From Saccoglossus kowalevskii (lineage: Eukaryota > Hemichordata > Enteropneusta > Harrimaniidae), in the NCBI RefSeq assembly GCF_000003605.2, contig NW_003137331.1, positions 140,281 through 166,475 of the forward strand: DNA of 26,195 bases, read 5' to 3'. Below the pieces are notes generated by a model. It saw only the letters and a list, made by a program, of their open reading frames with translations. It did no database searches and was not told the origin of the DNA. Positions within the stretch are counted from its first letter, which is position 1, and each line of letters starts with the position of its first letter. Both the position numbers and the translations under genes were made by a program. Below, in pieces: positions 12,166 to 22,027 of this stretch.

Positions 12166-13020
12166 TCAACGGTCAATCGACACTGTGTTGTCAATAATTA
12201 ATTGCATTTGGCTTAGCAGGAACCACTGCCAAGAACACGTAAAAAAAGATGTGAAATGTTTCCACATGTACATACATTCATTTCTTGCATAAAATATTAG
12301 ATTGAGCCACAGTCTCTCTATAGACTAAGGGAATGTGGTTGAGCACTCAACATCTGTCCGGGACTCCTATGCCGTTAAAGGGCGGTGGTCGTCGGCCACG
12401 TCCCGTTCGATGCGGGACTCATAGCGACGTATACAACACGCGTAAGATGCATTTTTTTTACGTGAAATTCGAACACGGCAGACGCCAGTTACTGTTTCTC
12501 AACATTGGTGCTTTTGCACTATTATGTGACAACATAACCACTAGCCGTATACCAATCTCAGCTCTAATTAAATGGTTCGTGCGGGAATAGTATACTTTTA
12601 CATCAGACAAGTGAAGTTGATACTTTCTGACACCAAATTTATTTTATTCGTTAAGAAGCTACTAGTATTGAATGATATACCATCTGAATAAAGTCAAGTT
12701 ATTTTCTAGAAAAAGAAGACATTTAAAATGTAATATGGACGAGAACATATTGAATTATGATTCATCATGAACTTGAAAGGTCAAAGAAACACATTCTCTA
12801 ATACAGGTGTGCACGGGTTTTATTTGTACATACAACAATTTCTGCAACATGCGTATTAGTGTTTTTCATCGAACTCATACCGTTGCGCGAGCTGCAAAAG
12901 TACAATTTGTTGGTTTGCACTATATATCATAATCTAATTAGGTTCCCAACAAGCCGTACCAAACAACAATATTAAAAAAATAAATAAATAATGTTTTCGT
13001 CCATATTATGCCATTTTTTA

Positions 13021-13130
13021 TAGCTGGGTTCGAAATTAGTGGTAGTCTGGCGTCCAAAAGCCACCAGTTTTCTATTATTGACCCGCCAGATCCAAAAGTC
13101 AGTGGTCATTTCAACCACCGGTTTCTCTCC
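13021..13130. repeat. Possible diverged interspersed repeat
   Basis: Two similar segments about 40 bp apart share CCAAAAG followed by CAC/CAG-like sequence, in a stretch more GC-rich than its surroundings and beginning GGGTTCGAAATTAGTGG. It resembles a short interspersed element by texture, but no second copy was found here. Confidence 0.25.
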
Positions 13131-13904
13131 ACAAATAACAGAGCACTTACACACATTTATTTTCAAACTGGTCTGACAAATATAAAATGTAAACGATGTC
13201 GCAACTTTTACGACTGAACTTATAACAGTTGAGTACATTCCAGTTTCAATGCACAACTACAGGACTGTATGAATAATATGTGAGAAACCAAGAATGAAAG
13301 CAACTGAGTGGATATTTATGAAATAATGGTTAGTATATACGTTTTTTTTAATAATTTTATTCATCATCACAAATTTGCAACATTTTATCAGACCATGTAT
13401 AACTATTCTAAACATTCCAAATAATAATTCTATGAACAGTATTATGTAAAATCATGAACTATTGTCCATGACATCATGAAATAACATTCTTGCTTATGCT
13501 CACGGATACGTTACATAAGATCGTCGTTTGGTTGTCTTACAGTTAAATTCTGTGGCTTTGTTTATGATTGAGTTAAGCTGAGATCGAAAGAATTTCACAT
13601 TTTGCTCTGTTTTTTTTGTTTTTTTTAAATAACTCACTGTTCGGTGACTGTTTTACCTTCTCTCCTGTTACAAATTCATGAATATATTACCTTGCCCGTA
13701 TGTGTATAAAATGTTGTGTTCTTGGGGGGGGGGGGATCTGCTGATGAGCATTTTAGGGGGTTGTGCACTGACCGAAGATATAGTAGTCTACGACTTGTTT
13801 GTTTGTTCATGGTATTATCACGCTGGAGAAGTCTCACGACAGAGACGGTATCTAGCCTATTTTAAAGCGCGAGAGTCCTCACGTAGAAAGGACGCCGACC
13901 TGTA

Positions 13905-14245
13905 GACTGGCCACAGTCGGGGCGATTTTTTTCAAAAATATGTTCCCCTTCTTTCGCGGGCATGGTGGTTTTCGCAATCACGCTAAAAAGGCCATATTGA
14001 CAATTAATTATATTTTTGTTTATAAAACAAAAAAGAAGTCCCTACTTTGCCATAGCCGACCTGCAGTGTCAACGGTGTCAACAAGCGTCTATTCATGAGC
14101 CTTTGCGTTGTTATCGTCACTTGGGACTGAATTCCCGCGCGTGCGCAAATGACGACCCTCCCTCTTTAAGGGGGGGGGGGGCAGCAACACATGCTCAAGG
14201 CTTATGGTAGACGCTTGTTAGTAAACAACACGTATGGCCATCTGC
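13905..14245. mobile_element. Composite of two dispersed short repeats, partly inverted
   Basis: The left part (about 13952-14056) matches the reverse complement of 15048-15141. The right part contains an inverted copy (about 14070-14165) and a direct copy (about 14183-14240) of the element at 19876-20035; shared strings include GACGATAACAACGC on the opposite strand, CAAAGGCTCATG on the opposite strand, and TATGGCCATCTG. The two facing half-copies flank a run of 12 Gs at 14170-14181. This fits non-autonomous elements inserted into or rearranged with each other. No transposase is present. Confidence 0.6.
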
Positions 14246-14314
14246 CACATGCCCCGCTTCAGTAGTGTTTTATTATACTGAATAAGGACAGAGTTCATTG
14301 GGTGTAACACTATA

Positions 14315-14377
14315 GTAACATGTAGGAATGCAAATATCGATATCAGCCATATTGTTTTCATCTGTCCTACATGTTAC
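14315..14377. repeat. 13-bp perfect inverted repeat
   Basis: GTAACATGTAGGA at 14315-14327 has its exact complement at 14365-14377, 37 bp apart. The loop contains ATCGATATC. It could be a small MITE remnant or a fortuitous hairpin; the loop pairs poorly, so a microRNA is not supported. Confidence 0.5.
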
Positions 14378-15047
14378 ACCACCAAAGGTCAGCATCAAAG
14401 CAGTAATGCAATGTCCGGGACAAATAAATGTCCAAGGTAATAAAACTCTATGATCCTAAGTGATTGTTATGTTTGGTAATTTTTGACCCGTCAACTCAAA
14501 AAGTCAAGTCAGCACTACAGACGTAGGATCGGTTAGGGGCGACCCATTTGAAACCTGGGAAGGGGGCTGGAGGAAATTGATCAATTGCAATTTTTTTCAC
14601 ACAAATTTGTTTTTGAACTTCCGTTTAGAAAGCAATATTTAGTTCCACAACTGCGTGAATTTTTTGTTTCTTCATTTAAACCCACATTTAATTTTTTTCT
14701 TCTTCAATATCCTTCTCCAATGGTTTAACCCTCACAAGTACAGTCAAGTATGCACACACACCTACTACAAACTTACCATGATAGATACAAAACTACATTA
14801 CCAATCACACTGAGTTGAAATTCAGGGAAACAACTTTCAAATTCAATTGTTTTATTTCTATTATTTGAAGGAATAAAAATGAAACAATGATTCTTTAGAC
14901 AAATAAGTTTCTCTAAAAAGTACATTTAAAGTTACATTTAGCTGAGGTAAGAATACTTAATGCATAAATTATACTGTAAAGCGCTTAATTTTTGCCCGAC
15001 AAATACTTTTGATTCGACAAATGATGTCACAGCATGCCAACTAGACT

Positions 15048-15141
15048 GGCAAAGTCAGGACTTCTTTTTTGTTTTACAAAAAAATATAATTGTAAATTTA
15101 GCCTTTTTAACGTGATTGTGAAAACTAGCGTGACTGCGAAA
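15048..15141 (-). mobile_element. Second copy of dispersed repeat X
   Basis: Read on the minus strand, this aligns with about 13952-14056 and shares TTTTCRCAATCACG, TAAAAAGGC and AAAACAAAAAAGAAGTCC, with small indels. Two copies in opposite orientation 1 kb apart indicate a short interspersed element. Confidence 0.6.
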
Positions 15142-16223
15142 GAAATCCTGCGCTGGAGTGAAAACTGGAGCGGAATCACTCTGGTGATTATGCTAATTAA
15201 AAGTTGTTGACTAGCATTGACAACGAATCAGAGTGCAGCTATATGTTATCTATGTTTAATGCTATGCTAATGTACACAACATTTAACTTCTGAGGTCTCG
15301 GCGATTTTGAAAATCTTATACATTGTCACTTCAAAATTTCATATTTATCAAAAGTGTTTCTCTCACAAAAATTAAGCGGTTTACAGTTGTTTCACTAACC
15401 CTGTTTACATTACTTTACAGTGTGGCATCAATACTTTCAATAAACAATAAATATAACAACAGAAAATAATCTATCTGTGGAAGGACATTCAGACAAGTCT
15501 CTTTGAGGGATAATTTTGTAACCATTTCCATATACCTTTTCATTAAATAGTGCCCTCTTGTGAAAAGGCGCTTCTGTAACATAAAAATTGTGTAAGTAAG
15601 CAATGTTACTGAAATACAGAGTACACAAAAGTAGGTTTTTTTCAAAATTTTGTTGTTAACTGATGACTACAGATGAAAACAATATCAATGTTGAGAACTA
15701 ACATCTATAAAACAGTAGTATTTTCTTACTTGATAACTTAATGCAGTGTATTGAGCCAGTTTGAGTGGAATATATTGAAATATTCAAATTAGCTACTTAA
15801 TATGCAAACAATTGTGTAACGTTTCATTTCAAGTAATAAATAAAAGCTTTTTCAAGTTATCATGGTTGTTCTATTAGCAGTGAATCTATAAGCAAAATGG
15901 TCTACCATATTTGTACTTTTAGTAGCACAAGCATTTTCTTGCACGAATGGCAGATGTGTCAGAATAATTCCTTTTAAAGATCTTCAATGCAGTTTAACTA
16001 CTGCAATATACACTCGGGGATTGATTTTACTTATTTCATGTATCATGTATAACTCCAAAAATTTCTGCGTAGAACGAATAAAAACCAAATTGATTGGTAT
16101 ATGGTACAGAAATGTTTTCTTGTTCGAAAAAGTTTGATCATGCATGTACTAGTGTGAAGAAAATAATTAAAACTTGAATACCACTTTAAAAAGTGGTGTT
16201 TTCTTCATGCTCCATCATTACCC

Positions 16224-16461
16224 CAAATGTCAGAAAAATTACAATGTTTTTATACATGAAAGGGTATTGTTTATTTTTTTCTCACCGAACTTGTGTATTA
16301 ATTGCGTAATATAAATCTCTAATTTTCTCAAAAATGAGGTTGGTGAGTTTCAGGTAAATGACAATGTTGTTTATATATGAAAGTGTCATGTTTATTTTTT
16401 TCTCACATTATATTCAATGCATAATATAAACATACAGTTCTCTCAAAAATGTGGTTGGTGA
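16224..16461. repeat. Diverged tandem duplication, period about 115-120 bp
   Basis: Two successive units share, in order, ACAATGTT, ATATGAAAG-like sequence, TGTTTATTTTTTTCTCAC, ATAATATAAA-like sequence and CTCAAAAATGNGGTTGGTGA. The last string starts at 16327 and 16442. A weaker third fragment with CACAATGTTTCTG lies near 16525. Confidence 0.65.
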
Positions 16462-19400
16462 CACTCTTTTTTTATTATTGCTAAAATTTATATATCTCCC
16501 AGTGTAAACAAAAATGAGAAAATTCACAATGTTTCTGTGAAACTGTTTTGATTATCATTAGAGCAGATGCACTTCTAATAGAACAAATAGTGTCTATATT
16601 TTCATGTTGTAACAATAAAAAACGCATCATATGCGAATGTGCTATAAAAAGATCAGCAAAAAGGTAGATTGTTGGATCATTTGAAAATTCATTGATTGAA
16701 AACAGTACATTTCAGATGGGATTACATAATAGGCAAATAAGCTCATTATTTATTCATGATCTAATCAGCACACTAACATAAAAAGTTTCACATTTGCGCA
16801 TCTTTAAGTTTGGGATCACATTCAACTCTCTGCCCTATGTTTTATGAGATTGGAAATTCTTTAGACCGAACTACCGGTACTTCAATTGTAGGTGCATCAT
16901 TATTTCCGCTGTGCACTTAAAATAAACCCTATAATGCAAGATTCGGGAAACATCCAGCAACTTCAATCATAAAATGCCTCGTTATAACAAAAATGTAATC
17001 TGCCCCTCATTTCTAACCTAGTCATCCCCAAACAAAATAACGATCTTTCAGTCTGCCATGGACAATAAAGTGGGTCTTGAAATAAAAATAAAATGTTCTC
17101 ACACATACTTCTCATAAGGCTTGCCAGCTTTGTCAGCATTTGAAAATAAATCTCTTTCATAAAATAAAATCTTAATCAGATGTACAAATTATTATAATCT
17201 CTATAACCGCAAACAAATTAAATAAAATATAATCATTAAAATTTGAAGCACCTTGAAACGTAGACAATACTTGGCAAAGTTTTCTAACTCCCAGAACACC
17301 TAGCAATTTACTTTTCTCATCCCAGTTTAAATACTGCAAGTTAGGGAGACTGGGCATGATATGTACAAAGCTATAATCACTAAACTAGGGATGCCACAGA
17401 CTGAATCAAGGCAAGAATACTGCAGTTTTTAAAAAAAAGGTAAATTCTGTCATTCCAAAAATTTTAATATTTATTTTAAGATAATCTATGATGGATATTA
17501 CTGTAAGAAAACTATTTCAGAGATCTGCACCACAGTATAAATGTCAAGGGTAGATATACAAGGGCTCTCACTTCCCTGTGATTAGTGGTGATGGCAACAC
17601 TGAGATCACACTGTCAAATTGTTATAGTGCAAATAACAACACTACACACAAAGCACAGACTTGAATCCTGGTTTCTGCTGATTGTTCACACCAAACAATA
17701 TGGCCAATCAAATAGCTTGTATCATGATTTACAGTGAAGCAGCCATATTAAAGATATTGATACTATAAATAAACAAAAAAATAATACACATTGGTATGAG
17801 AAACAAATCAATGCGCATGTGTAACACTTAGCAGTTACTAGCAACGTTGTCTTCTCAATATACATGTGTACATTGCAACTTTTTAAATGGTGGTGGTTGT
17901 TGCACAGCGTCGAGTTTGTGGGTCCCATAGCAACTTACACAATGCAATTTGAATACACCCGTGACGTCCACCACCACTCTTCAACCCTACCTTTGAAATC
18001 TGCAATTTCTTAATCCATATAATATATAGAACTATAAAAAACAGAACATTTTAACAATTGTATATGCACATGTGTTGGTTTGATGAATTGAAATTGTATA
18101 ATGACTATAACTGTACTCTCTAATATGCCAAATAAAAATGACAGCCTCAAAAATAAAAATAAACTTGGCAGGAACAGTATAGCATGTTTTTTGGTCGCAC
18201 TATGAATATAACTTTTATTCTATAAAAACTCTTCAAAATTTGGTTCATCTTTTAAACATCCACACGTTGATTGCTAAAAGCCTCCATTGTAAGTCATGGA
18301 TTGCCGATATCTACTGTAAAATACTTTATTTTAGCTGGAATTTATTTTCACTGAAAACACTTTTTGGGTGTTTGGTGTGGAGTTTATTTTCAGATTTTTG
18401 ATGAGTTGAATGTAAAATATCGAACAAACTTACATTTACTGGATTTTATTGCCACTTACGGTATATAGGGAAAATAAATTCTGAGCGTAAATAAATTATT
18501 TTACAGTATTGTATAAAAAAAAAGCTCCAAAACTGAACTGAGCCAAAATAACTTTGTGGTACCAGATGAGTCAATGTGGTGATGTCATGTGACATAAACT
18601 CTATTAAAATTTTATATTTGTCAAGTCGCATAAGTAGACGCGCTTGGTGATGCCTTGTGCTTGATTCAGTCAAAACTATTTCACAATTCACTATGATTTA
18701 AAAATATGATATCATCATGAATATTTAAGATAAAAGCATGGAAATATCAGGAAGATGAATTTCCAGCTGTCGAGGTGCTGTTTATATGTACCCTGAACAT
18801 CTTAACACCCAGTGAATGTACATTTGGTTACTCTGAAAGTAATTTTTGCTCAGTACTTAAAAAATTGAAAAAATTGGACTCTAATGAGACAAGATATCAA
18901 CATTAAATATCATTGCGATTTGTAAATTTCATGCAATATGAGAAAGGCATTTTTTAATGTCATTGTAAAATCGTCACTGTGTTTCAAAATTTCACAATTT
19001 TCACCCAGACTGTCGAAAACTTGTTGGATTACAGGCAACATTGAAGAGATAAGCATTGTTAGCACCCTCTATGGCAGGAACCATAGCAGCACACAAAGGC
19101 TTTCATAAAACATCAGCTGCCAAACATATAGGATGCCTGTTTGATTAAAAATAGTCCAATTATATCCAAAGCATACTAATATCAAACGCACTCCAATATA
19201 CTTTTTATCTAATAAAATTTCAGTAAATGCAACCAGTCTTCTGTTGAATAAAAAATCTGATTTTGAAAAAAATGATGATGCACCTTGACAATAAGTTATT
19301 TATTCTTGAATTCTATTTGCATTTTCACATTCCATTTTAGCATTCTTTTGTTACCATCAAGAAATACAAAAACAAAACATAAACTGTTTATATCCCCTCC

Positions 19401-19875
19401 AAAAAGACAGAAAAAAAAATATAGTCACTAGCAGCATTCATCTTCACGTTTTAAGTCATACATATCCAAACGCTAACAAAATTTGTGACAAATCATTTTT
19501 CTATATTGTTAACTAAATCTTTAACAATTTTGGACCAAAATGACATAAATTAACATTATTAATAGACATTAACCAAAATTTTTGATCAAAATTTTCAAAA
19601 ACCAAATAGATAATTGACTAATGCAAGTATTTATATTATGTCTACTGTAGCATTGACCGACACAGTATTTGGGGCTACATCATTAAAATGCGGTGGTCAT
19701 TGTGACATTGTGTGCTTGAAGTGGGTTCCATGTGACATTGCGCAAAATATACATCTTTTCTTTACAATCTCAATGTTTCTTGGCTAGCTGCCAAAATAAT
19801 CCATGATTTTTCTTTTACTGTTACTCACTGAAACGTTAATCTTAAAATTAATATTTGAACCATAGTTAAAACAGA
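16462..19875. other. AT-rich non-coding stretch
   Basis: No gene, RNA or clear repeat was recognised. Open frames reach only about 80 codons and have no family resemblance or convincing splice context. Simple A and T runs are common. Confidence 0.5.
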
Positions 19876-20035
19876 GAGGTCGTCACCTACACAAGCGTGG
19901 GAATTGAGTTCCAACCGACGATAACAACGCATGCTAAAAACGCAAAGGCTCATGGGTAGATGCTTGTTTGTAAACAATGACACGCTATGGCCATCTGACT
20001 CATACGCAGGTGATGACTCCCTCGCTTTAAATCTA
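19876..20035 (+). mobile_element. Copy of dispersed repeat Y
   Basis: About 160 bp similar to both halves of 14070-14245: GGTCGTCA, GGGAATT, GACGATAACAACGC, AAAGGCTCATG, GCTTGTTTGTAAACAA and TATGGCCATCTG appear in order. Its more regular order suggests it is nearer the full-length form. Estimated identity by eye is about 75 percent. Confidence 0.6.
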
Positions 20036-20924
20036 GAAACAACAAGGTAGACCTTGACCCTTTGAATGCCATTCTATTATTATTTTTTGAACATTTTTAT
20101 GTATTTTTCTATAATTTCTTGTTAATTTTAGACTGAACTGATATAATTTCCCATCAGCAGCAGATCCTGATCACAATTTTAAACTAAATTTGGAGAAATT
20201 TACGGAAGTTAGTTTTGAGAAGGCTGTCAAAAGTTGGCACTCAAAGGTTAAAGTTCAAGTACCTGTACTCTTGTTCAACAAACCATTCAAGAACATTTCG
20301 CCTAATGAAAATATTAATTTATAATTGCCTCAGAAAAAATTGCTGGTCAATGATTTTTAAAAAATCAACAAAATACATATTATTTATATCAAAATAGTTT
20401 CAGAATAGTTTCAAAATAGTTTAGCGATTATTTTTTTTTATCTAGTAAATTGTTAAACATTACCACTAGAGAGCGCACTTGGTGTTTTGGAAAATCAACA
20501 ACAACATATTTTGAGATCTTTGAAACATGACATTTCAGCACAAAATACTTGATCACAAAATAATCAACTCTTGTATTTACCATATATACATAAAATATAT
20601 GCAATTAACTACAGTACTCGACAAACTACACATGAAAAACTTAAATGTTCATCTTTTTGCATAAAACATTGCCAATGGTTTCCATGGCACTGATTCATAT
20701 AAAATTACCCATAATTCATTGTGTAAAAGTCGATGATAATGTGCGTCAATGTGACAAAAATAAAGCATATTTCGAAACATTCAATCCTGTTCTGTTTCAT
20801 TCTGTAAATAACGAGAAAGCAATATTTCAAAGTCAATGATACAACACATTCTCCATTGCAGAATATCTAGTGGAAAAAAGTGATAGGTTACACCTTGTGT
20901 ATGTATGTGGATGCATTTACATGT
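20036..20924. other. AT-rich non-coding stretch
   Basis: Only short chance frames (60-64 codons) and a three-fold AATAGTTTCA/AAATAGTTT run near 20390-20421. Nothing else stands out. Confidence 0.5.
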
Positions 20925-21240
20925 TCTATGATGTTCAATTTATAGACCAAGTGTGAATACATTTTGTCAAACCAAGAAACTGGAAAAGCGGAGATACCTG
21001 ATAATGAGACATTTTTTACTTCTAGAATGGCTATCAGTCGGCCATCTTGAATTGGATTGTGAATGAGAATAACATGTGTATATGAGTGAAGTTTAAATAT
21101 GAGCTGATGGGTTCATGATGTTCAATGTGTAGAATCAGTTTGAATGATATTTGTCCAAATATGACCACGATTTGTGATGAATAAGGCAGAAATTCATGAT
21201 TCTGGTGGATTGAAGTTTGAATGCGATTTATTATTCAAGA
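20925..21240. repeat. Diverged tandem duplication, period about 186 bp
   Basis: About 48 bp starting at 20925 (TTCTATGATGTTCAAT onward, through TAGA, GTGTGAATA and TTTTGTC) recurs from 21111 (TTCATGATGTTCAAT onward, with GTTTGAAT and ATTTGTCC). Sequence before each copy is also related (TGTGTATRTATG versus TGTGTATATGAG). Confidence 0.5.
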
Positions 21241-21391
21241 CATGTTTGAGATTTAAGGTGTGAATGCATAGACAGACTGATGCACACACTGATGCATAGG
21301 GTGAAACTAGTTCCATTAATAAATATTCTGTTCACATAGACCCATTAATATAAGCTTTTATACCATAATTACACCTACCCCGCCCAGTACC

Positions 21392-21397
21392 TTTATT
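21392..21397 (-). terminator. Candidate poly(A) signal for the CDK14/15-like gene
   Basis: AATAAA on the minus strand, the first canonical signal after the kinase stop codon, implying a 3' UTR of about 560 nt. Confidence 0.4.
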
Positions 21398-21399
21398 TT

Positions 21400-21925
21400 A
21401 ACCAATCACTTCCTCCACACAACTTCCCTCTTCCCCAACATCTTTCTCTTAGCCTGCTTCCTTGATATAAATCTCCCCTATTCATCTGATTCCTTCCTAA
21501 ACATGCCTTCCCTCTATCTACCTTCGTCTTCTCCATGTGCCCACCTTCTCTTTCCCACTTTCTCTGTCTAAACCCAGCTCCCCTATCTCCACCCGACTCC
21601 CCTATCTTCACCTGTCCTCTCCCAAAACCTTGTCTAAACCCCACCCCTTCCACTTGTCTCTCCTCCTCTCTAAACCAATCATTCCTCCTCTCTAAACCCA
21701 CCTACACTCTCCCGCTTGCCTCACCTCTCTAAACCCACTCTTATCATAATTTCCAAACTCCCCCTATCTCGGCCCACCTCCCCTCTTCACCCGTGTCCTC
21801 TCCCTGAACCCACCTTCACTCTCTCACTTGCCTCATCTAAACCCACCTCCCCTATCTTCACCCATCTCCCCTCTTTTACCTGCTTCCCTTTTCTACACCC
21901 ACCTGCCCCTACTTCACCCACCTAA
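21400..21925. repeat. Pyrimidine-rich diverged minisatellite in the probable kinase 3' UTR
   Basis: About 500 bp made almost wholly of C and T with regular A, built from loose copies of CTAAACCCACCTCCC and CTATCTTCACCC at irregular spacing (CTAAACC occurs near 21568, 21634, 21672, 21695, 21729 and 21837). In the minus-strand transcript it would be a GA/GGG-rich tract. Open frames on both strands are composition effects. Confidence 0.75.
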
Positions 21926-21959
21926 CAATAAGAAAGGTAACTGATCTTACCAACTTTTT

Positions 21960-22027
21960 CTATGCTCTCCTTGTCTCATTTAGCTCAAGTTGAAGCTTCA
22001 CACCGGGTACACAGAATATGGAAGCCA
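21960..22027 (-). CDS. cdk14/15: Kinase terminal coding exon
   Basis: 68 nt from acceptor CTTGCAG to a TAG stop at 21960-21962. It encodes ASIFCVPGVKLQLEL and then NETRRA. The 100-bp intron before it is the shortest in the gene. Phase and the SIF-VP-V-LQ motif fix the frame. Confidence 0.88.

Larger units (their letters stand above)
9091..13904. other. Intergenic region upstream of Frizzled, no gene recognised
   Basis: No exon or RNA gene could be supported. It holds a purine-rich tract, a small hairpin, a GAAT/GAAC microsatellite, a 25-bp tandem duplication, E-boxes at 10653-10658 and 12154-12165, a (CAT)n patch near 10190-10208 and a run of 12 Gs at 13724-13735. An 85-codon frame at 12333-12590 has no recognisable domain. 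This is where Frizzled enhancers would be expected, but none can be proved from one sequence. Confidence 0.5.
14246..16223. other. AT-rich non-coding stretch
   Basis: Apart from the 14315-14377 hairpin and the repeat at 15048-15141, nothing recognisable is seen. Open frames are at most 76 codons and lysine, leucine or phenylalanine rich, as AT-rich DNA gives by chance. Confidence 0.5.

Noticed and set aside
12333-12590. 85-codon open frame with RRPRP-like sequence
   Set aside because: No recognisable domain and no supporting splice or expression signals; length is within chance.
21393-21701. 102-codon minus-strand open frame
   Set aside because: Arg/Gly/Glu-rich product of the purine-rich repeat tract in the probable 3' UTR; no family resemblance.
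21560-21845. Telomere-like CTAAACCC strings
   Set aside because: They occur at irregular spacing within a diverged C/T-rich minisatellite and never as a tandem heptamer array.
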